In this document: piece after piece, positions 14,889 through 21,505 of the stretch
How the letters are laid out: the number at the start of each line of letters is the position of its first letter
Position numbering within the stretch: the stretch's first letter is position 1
DNA from: CAXTSE01 sp035554115
Lineage (GTDB): Bacteria; Actinomycetota; Actinomycetes; Actinomycetales; Microbacteriaceae
Length of the DNA stretch: 21,505 nt
Direction: 5' to 3'
Assembly: GCA_035554115.1 (NCBI GenBank)
Contig: DATMIW010000015.1
Span: 1 to 21,505, forward strand
Translations under genes and position numbers: made by a program
The notes under the pieces: generated by a model
What the model was told of the DNA's origin: nothing
The model's database searches: none
What the model saw: only the letters and a program-made list of their open reading frames with translations

Positions 14889-15503
14889 GTGAGCGCGCGT
14901 CCCGACCCCGACCCCCGTCGCGCCCGCGTACGGGTCGGTGTCGGGGCCGCGCTCGTTCTTGTTCTGGCGGGTCTGGCGATCGCGGTGTTTCTCACGGCCG
15001 TCACTCCTCGCGGGTCGAGTTCAGTCGTCGCTCCGGGGCCGGGGACGAGCACGGGGATGCCATCAGACCCGGCATCGGCGACAGGGTCCCGGATCTTTGT
15101 GCACATCCTGGGGCAGGTCACGCGGCCGGGGCTCTATCAGCTGAAGAGTGGCGACCGAGGGGTGGATGCGGTGGCCGCTGCCGGAGGGTTCACCGACGCG
15201 GCCGACCCCGCATCCCTCAATCTCGCGCGACTGCTGGTCGATGGGGAACAGATCATCGTGCCGGCGCTCGGCGAAGCGCCCGCGAGCGGGGCAGGCGCGG
15301 TTTCGGCTGACGGCATTGTCGACTTGAACTCCGCCGACCTGACGGCGCTCGAAACCCTGCCGCGTATCGGCCCGGCCCTTGCGCAACGCATTCTCGATTG
15401 GCGGGAGGCGAATGGCCGTTTTACCGCCGTCGAAGATCTGCTCAATGTGACGGGTATCGGCGACGCGACTTTCGACGGGCTCAAAGACCTGGTGCGGGTG
15501 TGA
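14889..15503 (+). CDS. comEA: ComEA competence DNA-binding protein
   Basis: This membrane-anchored receptor binds incoming double-stranded DNA and passes it toward the ComEC channel. The 204 residues read as a short basic N-terminus, one membrane helix (about 16-38), a Pro/Ser/Gly-rich spacer, a SLBB domain (about 68-125, RIFVHILGQVTRPGLY) and a tandem helix-hairpin-helix domain (about 143-204). The hairpins carry TLPRIGPALAQRIL and NVTGIGDATFDGL, which contact the DNA backbone. The GTG at 14889 is supported by the -10 box six bases upstream and by the position of the membrane helix. comEC starts inside its stop codon (GTGA), so the two are coupled. No comEB is present, which is normal for actinobacteria. 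Confidence 0.94.
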   Translation: MSARPDPDPRRARVRVGVGAALVLVLAGLAIAVFLTAVTPRGSSSVVAPGPGTSTGMPSDPASATGSRIFVHILGQVTRPGLYQLKSGDRGVDAVAAAGGFTDAADPASLNLARLLVDGEQIIVPALGEAPASGAGAVSADGIVDLNSADLTALETLPRIGPALAQRILDWREANGRFTAVEDLLNVTGIGDATFDGLKDLVRV

Positions 15504-17878
15504 TTTCACCGGTCGCCGGATCGCGCGCGGCAGATCTGCGGCTGGTTCCGGCGGCGGGCGGAGCGTGGCTCGCCGCGGGAATTGCGACGGGGCTCTCTGG
15601 TTCGGATATGGGACTCGTCATTGGAGTGACTGTGGCCATCCTGGGGGCGTCGGTGGCCATCCTGGTCGCAGGGGAGGTGTGGAGGAGCCGTTGGGCAGCG
15701 GCAGGTTCACGCGCTGGCCTCGGTAGTCGATGGCAACGCCGGATCGCCGTGACAGCTGTCGCGTTGGCGCTGGTGGGTTCGGCGAGCTGCGCCGTCCTAG
15801 CCTCGGTGGAGGCACACCGTGCCACACGGGAGCCGGCGTCGCTTATGTCGGCACGGGGTCGAGTCACGCTAGAGGTCGCGGTGACCGGCCGCGCCGATGA
15901 GGGACGGCTGCCCGTGATGGTGCTCGCGGTTGACGGGCCAACAGGGGGCCGGGGGTTGAGCGCACCCGCGCTTGTCTTCGCCGACGACGGGGATCAGGTG
16001 GTCGCCGACGCCCAGATCGGCCAGACCCTGCGGCTCGACGGAACGGTGCAGCCAGCAGATCCCGGTGACGATATCGCCGCGCTCGTGTTTGCGCACGGGA
16101 ACGCCGTCATGACGTCTGACGCCCCGCCGTTGCTGGCGGCAAGCAACGGGATTCGAGAGGGGTTCCGTGCACTCGTTGCCGAGCTGCCGGGTGACGGCGC
16201 GGACCTGCTTCCGGGGCTGGCGATCGGAGACACCACGGCGGTGACCCCCGAACTCGACACCGCGATGAAGCAGAGCTCTCTCAGCCATCTCACGGCGGTG
16301 TCGGGGTCGAACTGTGCTGTGGTGGTCGGGTTGGTTTTTGCGCTCGCCGCGCTATTAGGGGCGCGGCGGGCTCTCCGCGTCGCGGTCGCGGGTGCCGCCC
16401 TGCTCGGATTTGTCATGCTGGTGACCCCGCAGCCGAGCGTCGTCCGCGCCGCCGTCATGGCGGCCGTCGCGTTGGTCGCTGTCGGGATTGGACGACCCGC
16501 GCGGGGCGTACCTCTGCTCTGCGTCGCCGTCATCGGCTTACTCATCGCCGATCCCTGGATGGCGCGGTCGTACGGTTTCGCACTCTCCGTTCTGGCGACG
16601 GGAGGTTTGCTCCTTCTCGCAGCGCCTCTCGCTGCGAGGTTGTCTCTCGTGCTGCCGCGCGCCCTCGCGCTTGTCATCGCGGTACCTGTCGCGGCGCAGG
16701 CGGCCTGTCAGCCGGTGCTGCTTCTGCTCGACCCGGCGATGCCCGTTTACGGGGTGGTCGCCAACATCCTGGCCGAGCCGGCCGCCCCCATCGCAACGGT
16801 TCTCGGGCTGATCGCGTGCCTGTTGGCTCCTGTCGCGCCGCCCCTCGCAGCGGTTATCGCAGCTCTTGCGTGGGTGCCGGCGAGTTGGATTGCGGCAGTC
16901 GCGACGGTCACGGCTGCCCTACCCGGAGCACGGGTCCCGTGGCCCGTCGGCCCGGTCGGAGTTGTCTTGCTGATGGCCCTCACCGCGGCTGCAATTGTTG
17001 CGGTGCTGGGCCTTGGACCGTATCGCGTACGGCTTGCGGCGCGCGCGATCCTCGTGGTGGCCGTTGTCGGGTACGTGGCGACCCTCGCGGGCACCCGTAT
17101 TGCGACCGAGATCGGTCGACCGCCCGACTGGCAGTACGCACTATGCGACGTCGGTCAGGGTGACGCGACGGTGATTCGCAGCGGCGGCTCGGTTGCTCTT
17201 GTCGACACGGGACCGGATCCCGAGCCACTCGCCGCCTGCCTCGACACCCTCGGGGTTGATCGCATCGACCTTCTGGTGCTCACTCACTACGACCTCGATC
17301 ATGTCGGTGGCGTCGATGCCGTCGTGGGGCGGGTGGACCGTGCACTGATCGGACCGCCCGATGGCGCGGATGACCTGGCGATGGCGTCAGAAGTGGCGGC
17401 CGCAGGCGCGCAGGTGGATCAAGTTTCGACGGGCGAGCGCGGGTCGCTGGGCGCCCTCGACTGGCGGGTGGTCTGGCCACCAGCGCGGGGAGTGGAGCCG
17501 GGCAATCCCGCGAGCGTGGTGCTCGCGTTCGATCCGGGTGCGAGCTGCCGTCCATGCCTGAGCGGGGTGCTGCTCGGGGATCTCGGAAACGAATCGCAGA
17601 AGCGGCTCGCGGGTGCCGCGTCCCTGCATCCGGTCGATGTCGTCAAAGTTGCCCACCACGGATCTGCAGACCAGGCGGCGGAGCTGTACGAGCAGCTTCA
17701 CGCAACGGTGGGCCTGATCGGGGTGGGGGCCGACAACGACTACGGGCATCCGACGGCTGCACTGCTCGACATCCTCACCGCGACTGCGACGACGCCGTAT
17801 CGCAGCGATCAGGACGGATTGGTGCTCGTGGCCCCGGGCTCTGCGTCGGGCGAGGTGCGTGTCTGGACCGAACGTTAG
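15500..17878 (+). CDS. comEC: ComEC/Rec2 DNA-uptake channel protein
   Basis: This polytopic membrane protein (792 residues) transports single-stranded DNA into the cytoplasm during transformation. It has an N-terminal membrane part with a DUF4131-like soluble insert, a competence (ComEC) domain of multiple helices beginning near the SSLSHLTAVSGSNCA motif, and a C-terminal metallo-beta-lactamase domain. In the last, DVGQGDATVI starts at 550, the metal motif is H596-Y-D-L-D-H601 in LTHYDLDHVGG, and HHGS starts at 719. All key metal ligands of the HxDxDH motif are present, so a nuclease role is possible. The GTG at 15500 overlaps the comEA stop as GTGA. The stop codon TAG is also the start of the holA -10 box. 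Confidence 0.94.
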   Translation: MISPVAGSRAADLRLVPAAGGAWLAAGIATGLSGSDMGLVIGVTVAILGASVAILVAGEVWRSRWAAAGSRAGLGSRWQRRIAVTAVALALVGSASCAVLASVEAHRATREPASLMSARGRVTLEVAVTGRADEGRLPVMVLAVDGPTGGRGLSAPALVFADDGDQVVADAQIGQTLRLDGTVQPADPGDDIAALVFAHGNAVMTSDAPPLLAASNGIREGFRALVAELPGDGADLLPGLAIGDTTAVTPELDTAMKQSSLSHLTAVSGSNCAVVVGLVFALAALLGARRALRVAVAGAALLGFVMLVTPQPSVVRAAVMAAVALVAVGIGRPARGVPLLCVAVIGLLIADPWMARSYGFALSVLATGGLLLLAAPLAARLSLVLPRALALVIAVPVAAQAACQPVLLLLDPAMPVYGVVANILAEPAAPIATVLGLIACLLAPVAPPLAAVIAALAWVPASWIAAVATVTAALPGARVPWPVGPVGVVLLMALTAAAIVAVLGLGPYRVRLAARAILVVAVVGYVATLAGTRIATEIGRPPDWQYALCDVGQGDATVIRSGGSVALVDTGPDPEPLAACLDTLGVDRIDLLVLTHYDLDHVGGVDAVVGRVDRALIGPPDGADDLAMASEVAAAGAQVDQVSTGERGSLGALDWRVVWPPARGVEPGNPASVVLAFDPGASCRPCLSGVLLGDLGNESQKRLAGAASLHPVDVVKVAHHGSADQAAELYEQLHATVGLIGVGADNDYGHPTAALLDILTATATTPYRSDQDGLVLVAPGSASGEVRVWTER

Positions 17879-17881
17879 TCT
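17876..17881 (+). promoter_or_regulatory. holA: -10 box of holA (leaderless), overlapping the comEC stop codon
   Basis: TAGTCT begins with the TAG stop of comEC and is followed by six bases (GAGAGC) before the holA ATG at 17888. This allows holA expression independent of the competence genes. No clear -35 is seen. A weak purine run (GAGAG) is too close to the ATG to be a good ribosome site. Confidence 0.5.
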
Positions 17882-17887
17882 GAGAGC

Positions 17888-18928
17888 ATGGCAGCCCCCA
17901 CGAAGCGTCCCGCTGCCAAGTCCGCGAAAGTTGCCATCCCCCAACTGGCGTGGGATCAGGTCCGCCCCGCACCTGTCGTACTCGTGTCGGGCACCGAATC
18001 CGTGCTCGCCGACCGCGCCATTCGGCTGCTGCGCGATGTTCTTCGAGCCGAGGACCCGAGTCTCGAAGTCAGCGAGATCGACGCGGGAACATACGCACCC
18101 GGCGAACTGATGACCGTCGCGAGCCCCTCGCTCTTCGGCGAACCCCGGTTCCTGCGGGTCGACAACGTCGAGAAGTGCACAGATGCGTTTCTCGACGAGG
18201 TGCTGTCATATCTCACGGCGCCTGCCGACGACACCTATCTCGTCCTGCGCCACAACGGGGGAGTGCGCGGAAAGAAGCTGCTCGACGCGATCCGCTCAGG
18301 TGCGGGTGGCGGCGTTGAGGTGGTCTGCGCCGAGCTCAAGCGCGACAGCGACAAAATGGATTTCGCGGTCGCTGAATTCGCCACGGCCCGGCGCCGCATA
18401 ACCGGGCCTGCGCTCCGAGCCCTCGTCTCCGCATTCACCGACGATTTGGCGGAGCTGGCCGCCGCCTGCCGCCAGCTTCTTGCCGACACCGACGACGAGA
18501 TCACCGACGAAACTGTCGCCAAGTACTACGGCGGGCGCGTCGAAACGACGGCTTTCGCGGTCGCCGATGCCGCGATTGCGGGCCGCCATGGCGAAGCGTT
18601 GGGGCTCCTGCGACACGCTCTGGCATCCGGTGCTGACCCGGTGCCCATGGTGGCGGCGTTCGCGAGCAAAGTGCGGACCATGGCCAAGCTGTCTGGGGCG
18701 CGTGGCAGTTCCAACGAGCTGGCCCAGCGATTCGGTTTGGCGCCCTGGCAGGTGGATCGGGCTCGTCGCGATCTGCAGGGGTGGAGCGATGAGGGGCTAG
18801 GCCGTGCGATCGAGGCCCTCGCCGAAACGGACGCGCAGGTCAAAGGCGGCGGGCGTGATCCCGTCTACTCGCTGGAGCGCCTCGTCGAGGTCATGAGCGA
18901 TCGCGGTGGCGTCGGCCGTGACGCGTAG
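17888..18928 (+). CDS. holA: DNA polymerase III delta subunit
   Basis: This is the clamp-loader subunit that opens the beta sliding clamp during replication. The 346-residue length fits. Seen are an Ala/Lys-rich N-terminal extension, then PVVLVSGTESVLADRAI (about 28-45), the family equivalent of the region before the degenerate nucleotide fold, and FGEPRFLRVDNVEKC. The collar domain has YYGGRVETTAFAVADAAIAG (about 215-234) and a C-terminal helical region. Position directly after comEA-comEC is the standard actinobacterial and firmicute order. The ATG at 17888 lies nine bases after the comEC stop. It is essential and expected to have its own promoter. Confidence 0.92.
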   Translation: MAAPTKRPAAKSAKVAIPQLAWDQVRPAPVVLVSGTESVLADRAIRLLRDVLRAEDPSLEVSEIDAGTYAPGELMTVASPSLFGEPRFLRVDNVEKCTDAFLDEVLSYLTAPADDTYLVLRHNGGVRGKKLLDAIRSGAGGGVEVVCAELKRDSDKMDFAVAEFATARRRITGPALRALVSAFTDDLAELAAACRQLLADTDDEITDETVAKYYGGRVETTAFAVADAAIAGRHGEALGLLRHALASGADPVPMVAAFASKVRTMAKLSGARGSSNELAQRFGLAPWQVDRARRDLQGWSDEGLGRAIEALAETDAQVKGGGRDPVYSLERLVEVMSDRGGVGRDA

Positions 18929-18966
18929 TGATGTGTCTCGGGGGCTCGCGATTCGTGACCATGTAG

Positions 18967-19016
18967 CCGTTCGCAATCCGCGCAACTCGACGAACAGCTG
19001 CATGAATTGCGAACGG
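18967..19016 (+). repeat. Inverted repeat downstream of holA, possible terminator
   Basis: CCGTTCGCAAT (18967-18977) and ATTGCGAACGG (19006-19016) are perfect 11-bp complements with a 28-base loop, starting 38 bases after the holA stop. It may end holA transcription. No T-tract follows. The region 18929-19106 between holA and rpsT holds only this dyad and the rpsT terminator. Confidence 0.5.
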
Positions 19017-19059
19017 TTGATCTGATCGCGCGGTGGCCGCCGGTATGCCCCGGACATGA

Positions 19060-19092
19060 GAGAACCCCGACGCCATGAGCGTCGGGGTTCTC
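19060..19092 (-). terminator. Hairpin terminator of rpsT
   Basis: A perfect 14-bp stem (GAGAACCCCGACGC at 19060-19073 with its complement at 19079-19092) and a five-base loop lies 14 bases beyond the rpsT stop on the minus strand. It lacks a T-tract, but the stem is very stable. It could also stop readthrough from holA. Confidence 0.75.
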
Positions 19093-19106
19093 GAAAAACG
19101 CGAGCC

Positions 19107-19367
19107 CTAGAGGGCGGCGACGGCCTTCGCGATCGCCGACTTCTTGTTGGCGGCCTGGTTGGCGTGGATGACGCCCTTGCTCGTGGCCTTGTCGAGCTTC
19201 TTCGAGGCGACGGCGACAGCGGTCGTCGCGGCAGCCTTGTCGCCGGCCGTGATGGCCGTGCGAGCGGCGCGGATCGCGGTCTTGAGCTCGCTCTTGACGG
19301 CTTTGTTGCGCTCCTGAGCCTTCTTGTTGGTTCCGATGCGCTTGATCTGCGATTTGATATTCGCCAT
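19107..19367 (-). CDS. rpsT: 30S ribosomal protein bS20
   Basis: This small, very basic protein binds 16S rRNA during 30S assembly. From the ATG at 19367 it has 86 residues, the standard bS20 size, starting MANIKSQIKRIGTNKKAQERN as family members do. The rest is alpha-helical, rich in Lys and Ala, with GVIHANQAANKKSAIAKAV at the C-terminus. An upstream in-frame start at 19409 would add 14 untypical residues and is rejected. A leader of about 97 bases separates the promoter from the start, and a weak GAAAG ribosome site is present. In other bacteria bS20 represses its own translation; the leader leaves room for this but no mechanism is visible. Confidence 0.97.
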   Translation of the reverse strand: MANIKSQIKRIGTNKKAQERNKAVKSELKTAIRAARTAITAGDKAAATTAVAVASKKLDKATSKGVIHANQAANKKSAIAKAVAAL

Positions 19368-19470
19368 GGGGTAGTTACTTTCGTTCGAGAAGTGTGTGGA
19401 TGCTGCCAACGCGGTAGAGGAACGCCCCGGCGAATCGCGTGGAGGGAATCACACGCAAAACCAAGGGCTT

Positions 19471-19500
19471 ACATTACCAGGCCCCGCACTCTCGCGGCAA
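19471..19500 (-). promoter_or_regulatory. rpsT: Promoter of rpsT
   Basis: On the minus strand TTGCCG (complement of 19495-19500), an 18-base spacer and TAATGT (complement of 19471-19476) form the best -35/-10 pair in the window, fitting a strongly expressed ribosomal gene. Transcription should start near 19464, about 97 bases before the ATG. Confidence 0.6.
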
Positions 19501-19510
19501 TGCGCCGAGA

Positions 19511-19516
19511 TACGCT
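19511..19516 (+). promoter_or_regulatory. -10 box of the epimerase gene (leaderless)
   Basis: TACGCT is followed by six bases (GACATT) and the ATG at 19523. It is divergent from the rpsT promoter, whose -35 ends 11 bases away, so the two promoters may interfere. Confidence 0.5.
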
Positions 19517-19522
19517 GACATT

Positions 19523-20470
19523 ATGTCGACCTCGTCACGCACGATAGTCATCGCAGGAGCACGGGGATTCATGGGAACACGGTTCGCTGAGCTCTACCGA
19601 GCGCGCGGCGACCGCGTCGTCACTGTCGGTCGAGCGGGGGTCGCTTCGGCGCAGCATCCCGACGCGGTCTGGGGCGACACTGCAGCGATAACCCGGCTGA
19701 TAGAGGGCGCGGACATCCTGGTAAACCTGGCGGGCAAGAGTGTCAACTGCCGCTACACCGAAGCCAATAAGGCCGAGATCTTCCGTTCGCGCCTGGAAAC
19801 CACGGCCGAGCTGGGTCGCGCGGTCGCGGCTGCCGACGCGCCGCCGCCGCTCTGGTTGAACGCCAGCACGGCCACGATCTATCGGCACGCCGACGACCGC
19901 CCCATGGACGAGGCAACCGGCGACATCGGAACCGGCTTTTCGGTCAATGTGGCAACGAGCTGGGAGAAGACCCTGTTCGATGCAGCCCGCGACGGCGTGC
20001 GGCAGGTAGCTATGCGGACGGCGATCACGCTCGGAGACGGCTCCGCCCTCGAACCCCTCGTGCGCATGACGAAAGTAGGGCTTGGCGGCCCGCAGCTCGG
20101 CGGAAAGAGCGGCGGGGGTCGGCAGCGGTTCAGCTGGGTGCACCTCGACGATGTCTTCCGTGCAATGGAACACCTGGAATCGTCCGAACTCGACGGTCCC
20201 GTGAACATCACCTCGCCCAACCCCTCAACGAATCGCGAGGTGATGGCCACGCTGCGCCGCGTGCTGCGCGTGCCGATCGGTATTCCCTTGCCGCGACCAG
20301 CTCTCGAACTGGGCTCAGCGCTCATCCGAACCGAGACCGAGTTGATTCTCAAGAGCCGCTGGGTCGTGCCCACCCGCCTCCTCGACGACGGTTTCGTTTT
20401 CGCATATCCCGAACTTGAGGGCGCGCTGCGTCAGATCTTGGGCAAACCGGCCGTCGCATCCGGGGGTTAG
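19523..20470 (+). CDS. NAD-dependent epimerase, SDR39U1 / YfcH-like (TIGR01777 type)
   Basis: This is an extended short-chain dehydrogenase of 315 residues. The Rossmann glycine motif is GARGFMG (12-18) after a beta strand IVIA. ILVNLAGKSVNCRYTEANKAEIFRSRLETT is highly characteristic of the SDR39U1/YfcH family, as are RFSWVHLDDVFRAMEHL and GPVNITSPNPSTNREVM. The C-terminal part matches the DUF1731 domain of the family. The physiological substrate of these proteins is unknown. The ATG at 19523 is chosen for its -10 box six bases upstream; an in-frame start at 19439 lies inside the rpsT promoter region. The gene is divergent from rpsT and 40 bases before the DUF4190-like gene, which has its own promoter. 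Confidence 0.9.
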   Translation: MSTSSRTIVIAGARGFMGTRFAELYRARGDRVVTVGRAGVASAQHPDAVWGDTAAITRLIEGADILVNLAGKSVNCRYTEANKAEIFRSRLETTAELGRAVAAADAPPPLWLNASTATIYRHADDRPMDEATGDIGTGFSVNVATSWEKTLFDAARDGVRQVAMRTAITLGDGSALEPLVRMTKVGLGGPQLGGKSGGGRQRFSWVHLDDVFRAMEHLESSELDGPVNITSPNPSTNREVMATLRRVLRVPIGIPLPRPALELGSALIRTETELILKSRWVVPTRLLDDGFVFAYPELEGALRQILGKPAVASGG

Positions 20471-20498
20471 CCAGATTCCGGACTCGGCGCCCGGTTTT

Positions 20499-20504
20499 TA
20501 GCCT
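20499..20504 (+). promoter_or_regulatory. Promoter of the DUF4190-like gene (leaderless)
   Basis: TAGCCT is followed by six bases (GGACCC) and the ATG at 20511. A -35-like TTCCGG at 20476-20481 has a 17-base spacer, the best -35 among the leaderless candidates. Confidence 0.5.
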
Positions 20505-20510
20505 GGACCC

Positions 20511-20870
20511 ATGACCACCGACACCGACCTTCCCACCGCGACTCTGTCCTCAGACACATCGGACACGTCGGAAGCATCAGGCACCCCAGGCACCCCAGGC
20601 ACCTCCCGATCGGCGCCCACAACTTTCAGCACCCTGAGCCTTGTGCTCGGCATCACCGGGATCGCTCTCGGCCAAGGGCTGCTCGCGGTTGCGGCCATCG
20701 TGCTGGGTTTCGTCGCCCGTTCTCGTGAACCGCAGGCCGTGACGACCGCGAACTGGGGCATCGTTCTCGGTTTCGTCGGCACTTTTGGCGGGCTCATTCT
20801 TGGGTTGCTCGGTCTCGCCGCCTTCCTGCCATTTGCCTTCGGGCTGGGAGCATTCAGCCTGACCTTCTGA
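20511..20870 (+). CDS. Small two-helix membrane protein, DUF4190-like
   Basis: This 119-residue protein has a hydrophilic, Thr/Ser/Asp-rich N-terminal 35 residues and two long hydrophobic segments (about 41-67 and 80-112) joined by a short polar loop with RSREPQAVTTANWGIVLGFVG. That layout and the Gly-rich helices match DUF4190 proteins, whose function is not known. The N-terminal tail contains a 9-base tandem repeat (GGCACCCCA at 20580-20597 plus six more bases) encoding GTPGTPGT, so its length may vary between strains. The ATG at 20511 is supported by the -10 box six bases upstream. A large hairpin follows the stop. Confidence 0.75.
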   Translation: MTTDTDLPTATLSSDTSDTSEASGTPGTPGTSRSAPTTFSTLSLVLGITGIALGQGLLAVAAIVLGFVARSREPQAVTTANWGIVLGFVGTFGGLILGLLGLAAFLPFAFGLGAFSLTF

Positions 20871-20885
20871 GTCATCGCCCCACGG

Positions 20886-20933
20886 ACGCACGAGTGCGCT
20901 GCACGGCTACGACTGTGCAGCGCACTCGTGCGT
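20886..20933 (+). terminator. Large perfect hairpin between the DUF4190-like gene and lepA
   Basis: A 19-bp perfect stem (20886-20904 with 20915-20933) and 10-base loop begins 15 bases after the stop at 20870. It is the longest perfect stem seen in the window and contains no mismatch. There is no T-tract. It ends only six bases before the candidate lepA -10 box, so it covers the lepA -35 region as well as acting as a likely terminator. Confidence 0.65.
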
Positions 20934-20939
20934 TCATGG

Positions 20940-20945
20940 GACAAT
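20940..20945 (+). promoter_or_regulatory. lepA: Candidate -10 box of lepA
   Basis: GACAAT differs from TACAAT by one base and lies eight bases before the ATG at 20954. The message would start within a base or two of the start codon. No -35 or ribosome site is clear. Confidence 0.35.
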
Positions 20946-20953
20946 CGACAGTC

Positions 20954-21505
20954 ATGTCTCCGCGCGCCCTGCAGCCCCTCGCCCCCGCTGCCACCGACCC
21001 CTCGCGCATCCGCAATTTCTGCATCATCGCGCACATCGACCACGGCAAGTCGACTCTCGCCGACCGCATGCTCGGCATCACCGGCGTCGTGAGCGACCGC
21101 GATATGCGCGCGCAGTACCTCGACCGCATGGACATCGAGCGCGAGCGCGGCATCACGATCAAGAGCCAGGCGGTCCGGATGCCGTGGACGGTCGCGCCGG
21201 ACAACGAGCAGGGCGCCGAGGCCGGCACCTACGTGCTCAACATGATCGACACCCCGGGCCACGTGGACTTCACCTACGAGGTCTCCCGGTCCCTGGAGGC
21301 GTGCGAGGCCGCGATCCTGCTCGTCGACGCGGCCCAGGGCATCGAGGCGCAGACCCTGGCGAACCTCTACCTCGCCATGGGCGCGGACCTGCACATCATC
21401 CCGGTGCTCAACAAGATCGACCTGCCCAACGCGAACGTGGAGAAGTACGCCGCCGAGCTGGCCGGGCTCGTGGGCTGCGACGTCTCCGACGTGCTGCTCA
21501 CCAGC
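20954..21505 (+). CDS. lepA: Elongation factor 4 (LepA), 3' end missing
   Basis: This is a ribosome-associated translational GTPase that affects back-translocation and 30S biogenesis. Only the first 184 residues (of about 600) are in the window; the frame is open to the last base. The G domain is intact as far as seen: G1 AHIDHGKST (26-34), G2 RGITIKSQ (65-72), G3 DTPGH (99-103) and G4 NKID (153-156). The ATG at 20954 gives the usual short N-terminus before IRNFCIIAHIDHGKS. From codon 75 on, all of about 110 codons end in G or C and arginine switches from CGC to CGG, unlike the first 74 codons. Confidence 0.95.
   Translation, partial: MSPRALQPLAPAATDPSRIRNFCIIAHIDHGKSTLADRMLGITGVVSDRDMRAQYLDRMDIERERGITIKSQAVRMPWTVAPDNEQGAEAGTYVLNMIDTPGHVDFTYEVSRSLEACEAAILLVDAAQGIEAQTLANLYLAMGADLHIIPVLNKIDLPNANVEKYAAELAGLVGCDVSDVLLTS

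Noticed and set aside
18797..19057. 86-codon minus-strand frame at the end of holA
   Set aside because: Most of it is antisense to holA, and no ribosome site or -10 box precedes it.
20580..20603. Tandem 9-base repeat in the DUF4190-like gene as a CRISPR or minisatellite array
   Set aside because: Only two full units and a partial one occur, in frame, encoding GTPGTPGT; this is simple coding low complexity.

Overview
The window is a GC-rich chromosomal stretch from an actinobacterium, most likely a member of the Microbacteriaceae. The basis is the conserved order leuS - comEA - comEC - holA - rpsT - (small genes) - lepA, the strong G/C preference at third codon positions, and several genes with a TANNNT -10 box placed so that transcription would begin at the start codon (leaderless mRNA, common in actinobacteria). 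I see no phage, plasmid, IS, CRISPR, tRNA or rRNA. Almost every base is coding, and no gene-free gap exceeds about 200 bases.

Left part (1-5660): the 3' part of a DHA2-type MFS exporter, a convergent UbiA-family prenyltransferase, a small possibly lipocalin-like protein of unknown function, a winged-helix AlkZ/YcaQ-like protein (HTH_42), an App1-like phosphatase and a divergent TetR-family regulator. The regulator has a palindromic operator candidate between its -10 box and its ribosome binding site.

Osmolyte importer (5857-9120): a four-gene operon (ATPase, permease, permease, lipoprotein) of the OpuC/ProX quaternary-amine ABC type. Every junction overlaps by 1-4 bases. A strong hairpin terminator separates it from tetR, and another hairpin separates it from the convergent dedA gene.

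Folate precursor genes (9214-12124): pabC, with dedA translationally coupled downstream, diverges from pabB. Their start codons lie only 11 bp apart at the two ends of a near-perfect 17-bp palindrome that carries back-to-back -10 boxes. pabB also carries actinobacterial REP-like inverted repeats inside its reading frame, in the linker between its domains.

Housekeeping and competence part (12228-21505): leuS, then comEA and comEC (DNA uptake, GTGA overlap), holA (DNA polymerase III delta), rpsT on the minus strand (ribosomal protein bS20), an SDR39U1-like NAD-dependent epimerase, a DUF4190-like two-helix membrane protein, and the 5' part of lepA (EF4), cut by the window end. The last ~330 bases of lepA have a codon pattern unlike the rest of the window, which may mark recombination or a contig misjoin.

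I did not find a convincing undescribed multi-gene system. The most interesting signals are regulatory: the set of leaderless promoters with identical geometry, the pabC/pabB divergent palindrome, the in-frame REP-like elements and the lepA composition break.
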